NCBI GenBank assembly: GCA_963704455.1
Contig: OY969905.1
Location: forward strand, 1,178,001-1,242,000
Direction: 5' to 3'
Length of the DNA stretch: 64,000 nucleotides
DNA from: DASTCZ01 sp963704455
GTDB lineage: Bacteria; Acidobacteriota; Terriglobia; Acidiferrales; UBA7541
In this document: piece after piece, positions 16,725 to 27,027 of the stretch
Numbering within the stretch: the first letter of the stretch is position 1
Layout: every line of letters starts with the position of its first letter
Program-made: the position numbers and the translations under genes
The notes under the pieces: generated by a model
Told to the model about the DNA's origin: nothing
Databases searched by the model: none
What the model saw: the letters and a program-made list of their open reading frames with translations, nothing else

Positions 16725-16776
16725 CCGCCCCGTTGAAGGTACTAATTCCCAACAATTCTTCTCGCGGAGCGCGCCG

Positions 16777-17721
16777 ATGGGCATTCCAATCACAGAATTC
16801 ATCTGGTACAACGGAAAATTGATCCGCTGGGAAGACGCCAAGATCCACGTCCTCTCCCACGTGGTGAGCTACGGCTCCGCGGTGTTCGAGGGCATCCGCT
16901 GTTACAAGACCAAGCAGGGCCCCGCCGTTTTCCGCCTGAAAGATCACATGAAGCGCCTGGTGAATTCCGCGCGCATCTATCGCATGGACATGCCCTTCAA
17001 CGCCGACGAACTTTGCGGCGCCGGCGCAGAACTCATCCGCGCCAACAAAATGCAGGAATGTTATTTGAAGCCTATCGCGCTGCGCGGCATGGGCGAAGGC
17101 GGCGTGAATCCCTTCCCTTCACCCGTTGAGATTTACATGGCCTGCTGGGAATGGGGCAAGTATCTTGGCCCTGAGGCGCAGGAACAGGGCGTGGATGTGT
17201 GCGTAAGCTCCTGGACGCGCATGGCCCCGAACACTTTGCCCGCCATGTCCAAGGCCGCTGCGAATTACATGAACTCGCAACTGATCCGCATGGAAGCAAT
17301 GGTCAATGGCTATAAGGAAGGCATCGCGCTCGATTCCAACGGCACGGTCAGCGAAGGCTCCGGCGAAAACATTTTCCTGGTGATGGATGGCGCCGTCGTC
17401 ACACCGCCGCTTTCCGCGAGCGTCCTGCCCGGCATCACCCGCCGCAGCGTGCTCAGCATTTGCGCGGATCTCGGCATTCCCGTTTCCGAGCAGGTGATCC
17501 CACGCGAAATGCTTTACATCGCCGACGAACTTTTCTTTGCGGGCACCGCCGTGGAAATCACTCCGCTGCGTTCTGTGGACCGCATCCCCGTCGGCGGCGG
17601 CTCACGCGGCCCGATCACGAAGCGTATTCAGGACGAATTCTTCGCCCTCGTAACAGGCGAGAAGCCCGACCGCCACAACTGGCTCACTCCCATCGCGGTT
17701 CCGGTTTCCGCCGCGCGCTGA
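16777..17721 (+). CDS. ilvE: Branched-chain amino acid aminotransferase
   Basis: A 314-residue fold-type IV PLP enzyme that catalyses the last step of Leu, Ile and Val synthesis (and the first of breakdown). Visible are EFIWYNGKLIRWEDAKIHVLSH at the N-terminus with HVVSYGSAVFEGIRCY, the PLP lysine in MSKAAANYMNSQL, EGSGENIFLV and the phosphate-binding LPGITRRSV. Length is normal. It has its own promoter and no neighbouring ilv genes. Confidence 0.95.
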   Translation: MGIPITEFIWYNGKLIRWEDAKIHVLSHVVSYGSAVFEGIRCYKTKQGPAVFRLKDHMKRLVNSARIYRMDMPFNADELCGAGAELIRANKMQECYLKPIALRGMGEGGVNPFPSPVEIYMACWEWGKYLGPEAQEQGVDVCVSSWTRMAPNTLPAMSKAAANYMNSQLIRMEAMVNGYKEGIALDSNGTVSEGSGENIFLVMDGAVVTPPLSASVLPGITRRSVLSICADLGIPVSEQVIPREMLYIADELFFAGTAVEITPLRSVDRIPVGGGSRGPITKRIQDEFFALVTGEKPDRHNWLTPIAVPVSAAR

Positions 17722-17780
17722 ACTTAGCGCTGCACACATAGCCATCCAGTCGGAATGGGTGTCTAATAATCCTCGCTAAC

Positions 17781-19100
17781 GTGTCTTCTCAATCAATGCG
17801 TCGCATGCTCTTCGTCTGCGAGGTGGCTTGTCTTGCAGCCGTCCTCGCCGCTGGAGATCGTTCCGTTTTCGCATCAAAGATCTCCGCGCAAAAAAAGACC
17901 AAACACATAACCGTATCCGCGGAGCGCCCACTCTGGCGTGTGGATCTCCAATCATTCGGATTCCCCACGGACAGTTCTCAATTCCAACTCCGGCGGGGCC
18001 TGGACAAATTCAACACAGTTGATTTTTTGAGCGAAACCCTAATTGCGGCGACCTTTCTAACGCGAGAGGCAGTTCCGGATCTTCAGCGGCGCGACGATCC
18101 AAATCGCGCGCGCCCGTACAAACTTCATGCCGTTTTCATCGAACTCGCAACTGGAAACGTTTTGAAGACGATGGATTGGCCAATTGACAATCAGTTCGCG
18201 GGGATTTTTTCACGCTTTGACGGCAGCTTTCTATTCTTCTCCACCGACCACATTGTTCTTTACTCGGCGGATTGGCGGGAGCTGAAGGAGTTTCCTTTGC
18301 CGCAGTTGCGGGACTATTTCAATGCGCTCGGAGGAATCGCACAATCACCTAGTGGCAAAAGTCTTGTGGTCCAATTCCACCGGGGGAACTCGACACTTTG
18401 CCTGAGAATTCATACTGATACTTTGGATTCTTCCGAGGGCCCCTGCGAAATACTGGAGTTATTCACAGCTTCGGACGACGGAGTCGCCGCTGCCAAAGAT
18501 CTGCCTGGAGGCAACTCTGGCGAATTGGGGCCATCTGGCGTGATTGTTGAATATGGCGGTTCAATGCCGGGTCCTCCTTCAAGCCCGCGGACCGGAATTC
18601 AGAACCCAGATCACGGAAACACTGCGCGAATGGTTTGCAAGTCGTGCGTCGGCATGCCTCAATTCGTGAACGACCAGACAATCGTGGTTTATTCACCAAT
18701 TCGACTTAGCATTTCAAACGCAAACGGGAATCTAAGAGACGTGGAGCTATGGAACCCGAGAGATTATTGGGTTGATCTATTTGGAAGGCCGGTTCGTTCG
18801 TCGGCGAACGGCAAAAGATTTGTCGTGGCATTCAATTGGTCTCGCCTCCACGTTGACGTGCCGGTTGCGGTTCACATGTCCACGGGAGACATGCCCGCAG
18901 CCTTTCCAGACCACATTGACGCCTATGATCTAACCACTGGCCAATGGTTCTACACTTTGCAGATCAAAGGATCACGCCTGAAACAAATCTGGGGCCTCGC
19001 CCTTTCTCCAAATGGGGAGAAGCTCGCCGTTGATTCCGGAGGCGTCATCCAGGTGTATGCGCTCCCGCCCGCCGCAAATAACACGAACCCCAATCACTAA
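17781..19100 (+). CDS. Secreted protein of unknown function, propeller-like
   Basis: A 439-residue protein starting at GTG (an ATG at 17796 would give MRRMLFVCEVACLAAVLAA). The N-terminus is a signal peptide. The mature part consists of beta-rich repeats with alternating hydrophobic strands and conserved aromatic residues (IWGLALSPNGEKLAVDSGG is a typical WD40/YVTN-like blade). Two close cysteines (residues about 289-292, CKSCVG) may form a disulfide. Codon usage is less GC-rich than in ilvE. No enzymatic motif was recognised; a carbohydrate- or protein-binding role in the periplasm is possible. Confidence 0.65.
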   Translation: MSSQSMRRMLFVCEVACLAAVLAAGDRSVFASKISAQKKTKHITVSAERPLWRVDLQSFGFPTDSSQFQLRRGLDKFNTVDFLSETLIAATFLTREAVPDLQRRDDPNRARPYKLHAVFIELATGNVLKTMDWPIDNQFAGIFSRFDGSFLFFSTDHIVLYSADWRELKEFPLPQLRDYFNALGGIAQSPSGKSLVVQFHRGNSTLCLRIHTDTLDSSEGPCEILELFTASDDGVAAAKDLPGGNSGELGPSGVIVEYGGSMPGPPSSPRTGIQNPDHGNTARMVCKSCVGMPQFVNDQTIVVYSPIRLSISNANGNLRDVELWNPRDYWVDLFGRPVRSSANGKRFVVAFNWSRLHVDVPVAVHMSTGDMPAAFPDHIDAYDLTTGQWFYTLQIKGSRLKQIWGLALSPNGEKLAVDSGGVIQVYALPPAANNTNPNH

Positions 19101-19154
19101 GAGCGATCAGGCATTCCCCATAGCCACTGCCGGCTCACGCCGATCGCCGTTCAC

Positions 19155-19913
19155 CTACTTCTTCTTGGCCTGTCCCGCGGGTGACGCCACCTTTGTCGGC
19201 GCGGAGGGATCGGTCGATTGCGCCGCCGCGGCAATGTGTTCGCGGATCAATTCCGCGGTGAAACGGCTGATGGTGTCCGCATCGGTGATGATTGATTGCG
19301 TGTTGTTTTGCGCTTTGTAACCCGGCCCACCGGCTTGCCCGGCGACAACAAACGTGCCCTCGCCGGACGCCGACCAATTCGTTGATCCTTCAGCGGCTAC
19401 TTTGCCATCGGCCACAAATCCCTTTGTATGGCTAATCTGGTGCGTGGCGGATTGCCCGATCACAAATTTCGAGGTTTTTTGTTGCTCCGCAAGATCCGCA
19501 AGATGCTGGGATTGCGCCCCCGTGACAATCTGCGTATTGAAAGCCGACGGATTCTTTCCCACGTCGGACGCGAGCAGCGCTTTTTCATGCGCGCCGCCGG
19601 ACTGGCTCTTGTCCAGCGTAATCAGCATCGTAACTCCCGGGTCCGCCGCCTTGGCCATGATGATGGCGTTCAGCTCGTCGTCATCGAATCCAAACATGTT
19701 CAGGAAAAGCGAAACGCTTACGCGCGAAAGCACGAACTTCAGGATGTCGTGAACATCGTCGCGCCCGACGTAGAAGAGATGGAAATCCTTGCTCGCATTG
19801 GTCGAGTAAACTTTTTCCTGCGTGAATTGTTGGAGGTCGAGCAAATTGAAAGTCTGAAGACTCTGGGTTGGATCGCCGAGCGCGTTGCTCGCGCTCTTTT
19901 TCGTGGATGCCAT
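19155..19913 (-). CDS. Phospholipase D-like (HKD) domain protein
   Basis: A 252-residue protein with one HKD motif: H-T-K-G-F-V-A-D followed by GSTNWS near residues 176-192 of the chosen frame. PLD-superfamily nucleases and transferases with one motif act as dimers. The N-terminus has no signal peptide; an Ala/Pro-rich tail ends the protein. The start at 19913 (MASTKKSA) has AGGAG at good spacing; a longer form from 19970 has none. It converges with the secreted protein gene upstream. Activity on DNA, RNA or lipid cannot be told. Confidence 0.75.
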   Translation of the reverse strand: MASTKKSASNALGDPTQSLQTFNLLDLQQFTQEKVYSTNASKDFHLFYVGRDDVHDILKFVLSRVSVSLFLNMFGFDDDELNAIIMAKAADPGVTMLITLDKSQSGGAHEKALLASDVGKNPSAFNTQIVTGAQSQHLADLAEQQKTSKFVIGQSATHQISHTKGFVADGKVAAEGSTNWSASGEGTFVVAGQAGGPGYKAQNNTQSIITDADTISRFTAELIREHIAAAAQSTDPSAPTKVASPAGQAKKK

Positions 19914-20189
19914 AATGTTATCTCCTGGTGGACGAACCTCCGATATAAATTCCCTTTCGGTGCAAGACAATACTCCCGCCTTCCTCTGGCGTCAAATCCA
20001 TTATCCGCAGCCGACGAGACGGAGGAACTGGTCCTCGGCTCGCCTCACAAGTCCTCTCGCCTTCCCTAGGCATTTCGGAATTCCTCTTTTGACTGCCGCC
20101 CTCCCATTCAGTAGAATCGCGCCCGCGGAATCATCTGGGCCCCTGATTGCGCCATTGGCGCGCTGCACCCCGCCTCAGGAGGGCGACCC

Positions 20190-20882
20190 ATGTATGGAAA
20201 GTCGCAGAAGTTGCTCGCGGAATTCGTCGGCACTTTCGCGCTGATTTTTTTCGGCGCCGGCTCGATTTGCACCGCGCATTTCCTCAATTCGAGCAGTCAA
20301 GTCAGCGTCGGACTGCTCGGAATCGCGGTGGCTCACGGCTTGGCCATAGGCATCATGGTCACCGCAGTCGGGCATATTTCCGGCGGCCACTTCAATCCCG
20401 CCGTGACGATTGGATTCTGGGTCACGCGCCGGCTCAGTTCCCTCGACACAATTCTTTATTGGATTGCGCAACTCGCTGGAGCCGCGGCCGCGGCCTACTT
20501 GCTTCGTTATCTTATCCCCGAGGACACGTGGAGAGCTGCGGTGCTCGGCGCGCCCGATCTCGCTCACGATATGACGCGAACTTCAGGAATGATTATCGAG
20601 GGCGTTCTGACTTTCTTCCTCGTCTTCGTTGTCTTCGCAACTGCCGTGGATGCTCGTGGAGCATTCAACAAGATCGCCGGCTTCGCCATCGGTCTTACCA
20701 TCACCATGGATATCCTGATGGGAGGCCCTTTCACCGGTGCCGCGATGAATCCGGCACGCGCATTCGGCCCCGAACTCGCCGCACGATACTGGCACAACGC
20801 CGGAGTTTATTGGGTTGGGCCGCTCCTCGGCGGCGTGCTGGCGGCTTCCATCTACGATGTCTTCTATCTGAAGAAGGAATAA
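20190..20882 (+). CDS. Aquaporin / MIP family channel
   Basis: A 230-residue protein with six transmembrane helices and two NPA boxes, HFNPAVT (near residue 70) and AMNPARAFGP (near 186), that form the water pore. The selectivity-filter arginine follows the second NPA. The ATG has an AGGAGG ribosome site. Small uncharged solutes or water are the expected substrates; AqpZ-type or glycerol type is not decided. The gene is followed 13 bp later by the bicupin gene. Confidence 0.93.
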   Translation: MYGKSQKLLAEFVGTFALIFFGAGSICTAHFLNSSSQVSVGLLGIAVAHGLAIGIMVTAVGHISGGHFNPAVTIGFWVTRRLSSLDTILYWIAQLAGAAAAAYLLRYLIPEDTWRAAVLGAPDLAHDMTRTSGMIIEGVLTFFLVFVVFATAVDARGAFNKIAGFAIGLTITMDILMGGPFTGAAMNPARAFGPELAARYWHNAGVYWVGPLLGGVLAASIYDVFYLKKE

Positions 20883-20895
20883 GCGGGGACGCACG

Positions 20896-22107
20896 ATGGA
20901 CCGCGTCAAGCCGGGTAAAAGCCGGCTCAAGAATGATACCAAGCTTTCGCGCCGCGAACTGATTGCGGCGGCGCCGCTCGCAGCCGCGGGACTCGCGGCC
21001 GCAGCGGGCGCGGGATCACTCCTTGCGAACCCGGCCGACGCGCTTCAGCGACCGCAAGCTTCCACAAAAAGCGGCGGTCATCACGAAACTCTCCTTCCCT
21101 TCAAATTTGACATTGAGGCCACCACAGGCTGGGTTGGCGAAGGCGGCTCCGCGAAAGAAGCGAATGTCGATGAGTTTCCGATTTCGCAGAGCATCGCCGG
21201 CGTCTCCATGCGCTTGAAGCCCGGCGGCCTGCGCGAGCTTCACTGGCATGCCATCGCCGCGGAGTGGGCCTACATAATCGAGGGCAACGTCCGCGCGACG
21301 GTAATCTCTCCGAATGGCCAGGCCGAATCAGCGGACTTCGGCAAAGGCGACGTCTGGTATTTCCCTCGCGGCCACGGTCACGCCCTCCAGTGCCTCGGCC
21401 CAGGCGACGCGCATTTCATCCTCGTCTTCGACGACGGCCATTTTTCCGAATTCGGCACCTTCAGCATCACGGACTTCATGAATCAGATGCCGCCGAAAAT
21501 TGTTTCGCGTAACTTCAATCTTCCGGAATCCGTAATTGCTGTTTTTCCGAAGGGCGAGGTCTACATCACGCAGGGCAAAGTGCCTCCGGCTGTTCCGGAA
21601 AATCTTCGCAACGGCGATCCGGACACGAACCAGTTCCCGCATAAATTTCGCTTGGGGGTACGTCCCCCCGCGGTCTTCGTCGGCGGCACGGAGCGCATCG
21701 TCTCTTCCGTTGAGTTCCCAATCCAGACCACAGTCTCGGCCGTGCTCATGGACCTCAAGCCCGGCGGCGTCCGTGAACTGCACTGGCACCCCAACGCCGA
21801 CGAGTGGCAATACGTCATCTCCGGGCGCACACGCGTCGGCATTTTTGGCGCGCACGGCCGCAGCCTGACCGATGAATTCAGCCCCGGCCAAATCGCATTC
21901 ATTAACCGCGGCTTCGGCCATTTCGTCGAAAACATTGGCGGCTCGCCCGCGCAGGTTCTGATTCTCTTCAACAGCGGAACGTATCAGGAGATCTCAATTT
22001 CCACCTGGCTCGCGGGAAATCCGCCCTCGATCATTGCCGATAATTTTGGCATGACGAAGGAGCAGGTGGATATGTTGCCCAAATCTCATCTCGGCATTCT
22101 TGGCTAG
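20896..22107 (+). CDS. Tat-secreted bicupin, oxalate decarboxylase-like
   Basis: A 403-residue protein. The N-terminus has a twin-arginine signal (LSRRELIAAAPLAAAG) with a cleavage region near residues 50-56. Two cupin domains follow, each with the metal site H-W-H-x4-E: HWHAIAAEW near residue 117 and HWHPNADEW near 296, plus a downstream His. This is the arrangement of manganese bicupins such as oxalate decarboxylase/oxidase. The catalytic lid glutamate of OxdC was not identified, so oxalate decarboxylation is probable but not certain. It follows the aquaporin gene in the same transcription unit. Confidence 0.8.
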   Translation: MDRVKPGKSRLKNDTKLSRRELIAAAPLAAAGLAAAAGAGSLLANPADALQRPQASTKSGGHHETLLPFKFDIEATTGWVGEGGSAKEANVDEFPISQSIAGVSMRLKPGGLRELHWHAIAAEWAYIIEGNVRATVISPNGQAESADFGKGDVWYFPRGHGHALQCLGPGDAHFILVFDDGHFSEFGTFSITDFMNQMPPKIVSRNFNLPESVIAVFPKGEVYITQGKVPPAVPENLRNGDPDTNQFPHKFRLGVRPPAVFVGGTERIVSSVEFPIQTTVSAVLMDLKPGGVRELHWHPNADEWQYVISGRTRVGIFGAHGRSLTDEFSPGQIAFINRGFGHFVENIGGSPAQVLILFNSGTYQEISISTWLAGNPPSIIADNFGMTKEQVDMLPKSHLGILG

Positions 22108-22162
22108 CGTCTGAAGTACAAAGTCTTCGCAAATTCAGCCTGCGAATCTCCGGCGCAATAAA

Positions 22163-25144
22163 TTATTTCGCCTTCGCTGGCGTTGCTGCGATTTCCTTCT
22201 CAATCGCCGTGAGCTGATACCGGTCCATCAGCGAATTAATATCCACCGCGGCCTCGAATTCCTTGCTCTTTAAATCCGCCGCGCTCCGCCGTAATTGCCT
22301 TACGTACTCGGCCACTTTTCTTCGAGCGGATTCATCCAGCCCGATTGCGGCGTCCTCCACTTCGGGAATCCGGTCCTTCTCGAATTGATCCACCGCCGCC
22401 GTTAACTTTCCGCGCTCATCCACGGCTTGCGAGCCGCGCGCTGCAAAAAATGCACGGTTTTGCTTCAACAGTGCTTCCAGATCCGAATGCACGCGGTTCG
22501 TCGCCGTTTTCCATCCATCCGGCTCCGACGTGGGCTGCTCCGAAGCTTTCGGTTGCGACGACGGTTTCGCCACGCTCGGCGAATCGTAAATGGAATTGAA
22601 GATCATCTTGTACGTTCCCAAGGATTGCCCGCGCCACTGCGGCCGGAAACCAAATAAATAAACGCGCCCATCGCCGTAAAAAACTTCCATCGCGGCAGCC
22701 TTGCCTTGAATGCGCTCGGGATGCAGCAAATAACCGCTCGCCAGCGGATTTCTGTCATCCGGATACGTCGCCAGAATTTTTCCGTGGAATGCGGCCTTCG
22801 CCTCAAACGCCGGCCCGCGCTCAAACATCACGATGGGATCGCGCGGCATTCCTAAAACTCCCGGCAGCGACGGATCGCGAATCTCGACGCGCAGCAGCGA
22901 TCCCGCGCAATAAAAATCGTCCGCCTTCAGGTTCTCCAGCACATTCGTCACCGGCAATTTAAAAGTCTCAATCGCCATCAGCGACGCGTTGTTGAACGTA
23001 ATCAGGGTTCCGCCGCCGCGCACGAACGCGCGCAGCGCCTCCACGCCCGCATCGCCGATGCCGCCAACGTATTCCCCGGGCACCGATCCGGGAGGGAAAC
23101 CGTTCATGATCTGATTTGTGCCGGAGTCGGGAAGAATGATCGCGTCAAACCGGTCGAGCAGGTGCCCCGCCTGAATGTCTCCATTGTGCAGCGTCACAGG
23201 CGTGAATCCGTAATTCTCCAGGATCCACCGGGTCCAACCCTCGTCAATGTTGCCCGTCCACGACCGATACAATCCGACGTGGGCCTTTTTCACCACAACC
23301 AGATCTTGCGGAGCCTTTTCGACAGCCTGCACAATAAGCGACGTCTTGTTCACGATCTCGTCCATTTTCTCGCGGCCGATTCCCGACACAACCATCGTGC
23401 CCGCTTCCGGGCCGCCCGCGTTTGTCGGCGAGCTTGCGGAGAAACCGACTTGCCCGCCCGCCGCGAATACATCGTTCATGGCCTTGAAACTGCTATTCGC
23501 GCGCCGGCTAATCAGGAATGTGCTGCCAGTTCCCTTCATGCTCCCCGCAGGCGGCGTGAATTGATCGAGCTTCCGCAACTCTGCGCGCTGCTCCGCGCTC
23601 ACGGGCTGAATCACAGCCGCGACTTCCACTCCCATTTGCATCGGCAGCGTCCATCCCGACACGTCGTAAGGCCGGATCGGAGGCCCATTTGGCCCCTCGC
23701 GCAAATCCGGATACACCTGCACTTCGAGCAGCTCTTTCACCAGCCCGCCGAATGGTTGGTCCATCAAGATCACCCACGAACCCGCTGAATATTTTCGGCC
23801 ATTCGCCGCAAACGGCTGCGCCGCCTGATGGACTTCGATCCCGTTGATCATCAATTTCTGCACCAGCGTTGCCGCCGTGGGCAGATCACGCTGCTCCGCG
23901 GGAATCACATACGCGTACGGCGGATTTTTTTGAAATCGCTCGATGTTGTCCCGGCCCGCCTGATATTTGTTGTAAAGCAGCTCCTCGTGATATTTCGCCG
24001 CGGTATCCAGAACGGCCATCGAAGCGCCGACCATGTAATGCACGGCGTCGCCCAATCTCCACCACCCGCCCGTCCACGGACTGCTGTAAAACACTTCCGA
24101 CCTCAACGGCTGCCGGTCCTTCGGAAATTCATCCACGGTGTAGAAATGCGGAGTCGCGTACCGATAAAGCGCCGTTTCCGTGAAAAAGGAAATCGTGTTC
24201 CGGAAAATCCCCGTGAAATCCTGGAAACCGGGATACCAATTGTCAAAACCGGTACGGTTGATCGAGCCTGGCATTTCGTGCTCGTCCAGATACGCCGCCA
24301 TATCCACACCCAGTGCATTCAGCCATCGGATAAGAATTGGATCGATGTTCGACGAAATTGGTTCGATAAACGGCGGAATAAAAATGCGCGCGGGAAATGG
24401 CGCCGTCTGGTGCTGGCAGTAGAAAACTTCCGGATTCCATTCCAGCTCCGATCGCGTGGATTCCTGCGATTCGAGCATGTTGTTCATATAGCCGTCGCGG
24501 TTGTTGTCATGCCCCACATATTCCTGAAAAAGCTCCGGCATCGGGCTCACTTCATACGGCGTGCCCAGATTTTTCCGGTACCAGGAAACCACCATGTCCT
24601 GCCCGTCCGGATTCAGCGTCGGCCATAGCACCAAAATTACTTTGTCGAGGATGGCATCCACTTCGGGATCGCCCTGCGTCGCAACTAATTTGTACGCAAG
24701 CATGATGGAATGTTGTGCGCCGGCTACTTCGGTGGAATGCATTCCTCCGTCAATGTGAACAATCACTTTCCCTTGCCGCGCCAGCGCTCTTGCGGCGGTA
24801 TCATCGATTCCGCGCGCCTGCGTCAACCGCCTCGAAATATCTTTATATTTGTCGAGCTGTGCCAGATTTTCTGGCGACGAAATCACCGCGATCTCCCAGT
24901 TCAAGCCGCGCGTCGTCTTGCCCACTGAAAACATCTTGATTCGGTTCGAGCTGTCAGCCAACTTGTGGAAATACGCTGTAGATTCTTCGTAATTCGCAAG
25001 GTAGAAGTCGTCACCCGGCGTGTGGCCCAGCACCGATTGCGGCGTGGGAATCGCCGAATTGACGCCCTGACCGGCCACCGGCCCAACTCGCACCAATAAA
25101 AACGCAAGGCATATCGCACCACGAATTATGTATTTGGTTCGCAT
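22163..25144 (-). CDS. Secreted M14-family zinc carboxypeptidase-like protein
   Basis: A protein of about 993 residues with signal peptide MRTKYIIRGAICLAFLL. The M14 zinc motif is visible at about residue 145 of the chosen start as GGMHSTEVAG (HxxE), with the later substrate-binding region LWPTLNPDGQD and NNRDGYM. The C-terminal two thirds form a beta-rich region plus a class I amidotransferase-like segment (FDAIILPDSGTNQIM, RGGGTLITF). The chosen ATG at 25144 gives a clean signal peptide; an upstream ATG at 25192 adds 16 residues. It probably trims peptides or murein-linked peptides outside the cell. Confidence 0.8.
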   Translation of the reverse strand: MRTKYIIRGAICLAFLLVRVGPVAGQGVNSAIPTPQSVLGHTPGDDFYLANYEESTAYFHKLADSSNRIKMFSVGKTTRGLNWEIAVISSPENLAQLDKYKDISRRLTQARGIDDTAARALARQGKVIVHIDGGMHSTEVAGAQHSIMLAYKLVATQGDPEVDAILDKVILVLWPTLNPDGQDMVVSWYRKNLGTPYEVSPMPELFQEYVGHDNNRDGYMNNMLESQESTRSELEWNPEVFYCQHQTAPFPARIFIPPFIEPISSNIDPILIRWLNALGVDMAAYLDEHEMPGSINRTGFDNWYPGFQDFTGIFRNTISFFTETALYRYATPHFYTVDEFPKDRQPLRSEVFYSSPWTGGWWRLGDAVHYMVGASMAVLDTAAKYHEELLYNKYQAGRDNIERFQKNPPYAYVIPAEQRDLPTAATLVQKLMINGIEVHQAAQPFAANGRKYSAGSWVILMDQPFGGLVKELLEVQVYPDLREGPNGPPIRPYDVSGWTLPMQMGVEVAAVIQPVSAEQRAELRKLDQFTPPAGSMKGTGSTFLISRRANSSFKAMNDVFAAGGQVGFSASSPTNAGGPEAGTMVVSGIGREKMDEIVNKTSLIVQAVEKAPQDLVVVKKAHVGLYRSWTGNIDEGWTRWILENYGFTPVTLHNGDIQAGHLLDRFDAIILPDSGTNQIMNGFPPGSVPGEYVGGIGDAGVEALRAFVRGGGTLITFNNASLMAIETFKLPVTNVLENLKADDFYCAGSLLRVEIRDPSLPGVLGMPRDPIVMFERGPAFEAKAAFHGKILATYPDDRNPLASGYLLHPERIQGKAAAMEVFYGDGRVYLFGFRPQWRGQSLGTYKMIFNSIYDSPSVAKPSSQPKASEQPTSEPDGWKTATNRVHSDLEALLKQNRAFFAARGSQAVDERGKLTAAVDQFEKDRIPEVEDAAIGLDESARRKVAEYVRQLRRSAADLKSKEFEAAVDINSLMDRYQLTAIEKEIAATPAKAK

Positions 25145-25219
25145 TCCGCGGATGCTAACGGGAACTTCTGCGAATGTAAACCGGATTATCAATTCATGCA
25201 GGCAGGCTGCTTGTGAACG

Positions 25220-26833
25220 CTAGTGAATCTCAACCGTGCGGTTGATCGCTGTAAGGTGGCCGCTGACGGATTCCTGCACGACTTGCCGAACGCGATATGA
25301 GCCAGCAGGCGCTTGTATCGAGAGTTTAGCGTCCAGCCCTTGTCCGGAAAGCTGCTTTAGAGTTGCATCTTTCAATCGCAGGTCCATCACTCCTTGAACG
25401 CCGGTCAGGAATTTATCTTTGGTGTCGAAAAGCGCTGTGATGAAGATCAGCCGCTCGACATGCCTATCAGACAAATCCTGGAATGGCAGCTTGCGAATGT
25501 CCACATGCACCAACACCTTTAGGGAAAGTTCTCCGCTCGCTAGTGTTTCCGGAGTGGCTGTCAATTCGATTGGAACTTCCGCGGGATCGTCGGCAGCCAT
25601 CACACTCTGCTGTAGTCTATGAAATCGCTTTTCGGAAGGTGAAGGATCAGGGCTTGGCGCAAAGTAATTGGGACGCGCTCTTACAGTCATGTGCGCGGGC
25701 TCCGCAAGCTTCACCTTCAAACTGTGCTCTTTGCCATCGGGCTTCAAGCTTTCGGGCGCAAAGCCAAGCACGTAGGAAATGTTTGGAACCGCGGACAAAG
25801 CGTGGAAGCCCGCCCCAATGTCATTATTGTCGTGAATAAACTGGCCGCCAGTTCCGGCGGCGAGGTTTGCCAGAGGATCACTGAGTGGACCGATACCCCT
25901 CCCTACGCCGGAACTGCTCAGAGAATTGATGATCACGTTTGCGCGAAGTGCGGCCTCGACGACTTTCTCCAGTTCACGACCAAGCGACAAGGCAAGAAAG
26001 CCCGAAGAAGCTAGCACAAGAACGCGGTGGCCCGGCATCTCACCGAGATGGTGAATGACGAAGCTGACCGACTCTAACGTGTCCACTGACCAGCGTTCTG
26101 CGCTACCCACAACCAAATCCGCTTCACTGCGAGCACAGATTCCGGGGTCGTCTTTGCAGCCACAACCCTTTGCACTCGACACGGCTGACTGAAATTCAAG
26201 CGTCGCCCCTCCCGGATCATGTTTGATCACCCACGCCTGATACTTACCCAGCGCAGGACATGCGAGCGGAGCCTGATCCGGCATCCTCGGGAAGAGACGC
26301 AGCTTCGCGAGTGCTTCGAGCAATTTCTGAACGTCATCCGTGAAATCCAGCGTCAACACCGCGGAGACAGTGAAAATGCCGACGCGCTCGCCGGGATCGA
26401 GTCCTTTGCCGATGAACTTGATGGCGCCCTCGCGCGCGAAAACCAGGTTTGGAAGTGTCGTATTTACGTCGTCAAAAAATAAAGCCACGTAGCGAGCTTG
26501 GGTGGGAGCGGAATTGGGCGCATTGACGAGCGGCAGCGGACCCCCAGGGCCGCCGAGAACCGTAAAGGTGGAAATGGTTTGGGGCGCACCGTTATCGAAA
26601 AGGAGGAAATCACCTTTCTTCAAGTTGCCGACGGGTTTTCCTTGCCCGTCGCGCACGACCGTTGGTACTTCAACCAAATCAGATTGCACGCGGATGGCGT
26701 TCGCGGCAGCAGGTTCCGGCACGAACGGGCGGCTGCCCCAGAAGTATTCGTCCGATGGGATATCCTGCGCGACCAGCATAACCGCGGCCAGCAAACAACT
26801 GCCAAACAAAATCACGATTAGTCTTGCGCGCAC
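25220..26833 (-). CDS. VWFA-related acidobacterial-domain protein, secreted
   Basis: A 537-residue protein starting at GTG 26833 with a GAAGGA ribosome site and an N-terminal signal or anchor helix (RLIVILFGSCLLAAVMLVAQ). The domain following QSDLVEVPTVVRDGQGKPVGNL resembles the VWFA-related domain common in Acidobacteria (YVALFFDDVNTT, then GERVGIFTVS). The metal-dependent adhesion site is not canonical (FFDDVNT instead of DxSxS). The C-terminus is beta-rich. A further in-frame extension to 27028 would overlap the pilT start and was discarded. Function is adhesion or protein interaction by inference. Confidence 0.75.
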   Translation of the reverse strand: MRARLIVILFGSCLLAAVMLVAQDIPSDEYFWGSRPFVPEPAAANAIRVQSDLVEVPTVVRDGQGKPVGNLKKGDFLLFDNGAPQTISTFTVLGGPGGPLPLVNAPNSAPTQARYVALFFDDVNTTLPNLVFAREGAIKFIGKGLDPGERVGIFTVSAVLTLDFTDDVQKLLEALAKLRLFPRMPDQAPLACPALGKYQAWVIKHDPGGATLEFQSAVSSAKGCGCKDDPGICARSEADLVVGSAERWSVDTLESVSFVIHHLGEMPGHRVLVLASSGFLALSLGRELEKVVEAALRANVIINSLSSSGVGRGIGPLSDPLANLAAGTGGQFIHDNNDIGAGFHALSAVPNISYVLGFAPESLKPDGKEHSLKVKLAEPAHMTVRARPNYFAPSPDPSPSEKRFHRLQQSVMAADDPAEVPIELTATPETLASGELSLKVLVHVDIRKLPFQDLSDRHVERLIFITALFDTKDKFLTGVQGVMDLRLKDATLKQLSGQGLDAKLSIQAPAGSYRVRQVVQESVSGHLTAINRTVEIH

Positions 26834-27027
26834 GTTTTTCCTTCTGGAAACTGCAATCTGCAGGTCTCGATGCTTGTATATCGGAAGGAGGTTGCATGCA
26901 ACCATGTCGCATAGCGCCCCGCAGCCTCTCCCGTTACTAGCGCGAAACCCGTCCCTCAGGTCAGCTTGTCCCGCCCCTCTGCCGGTGCTAGCGTGAATTG
27001 AAGCAATCCCTTCGGGAGCTCTGCACA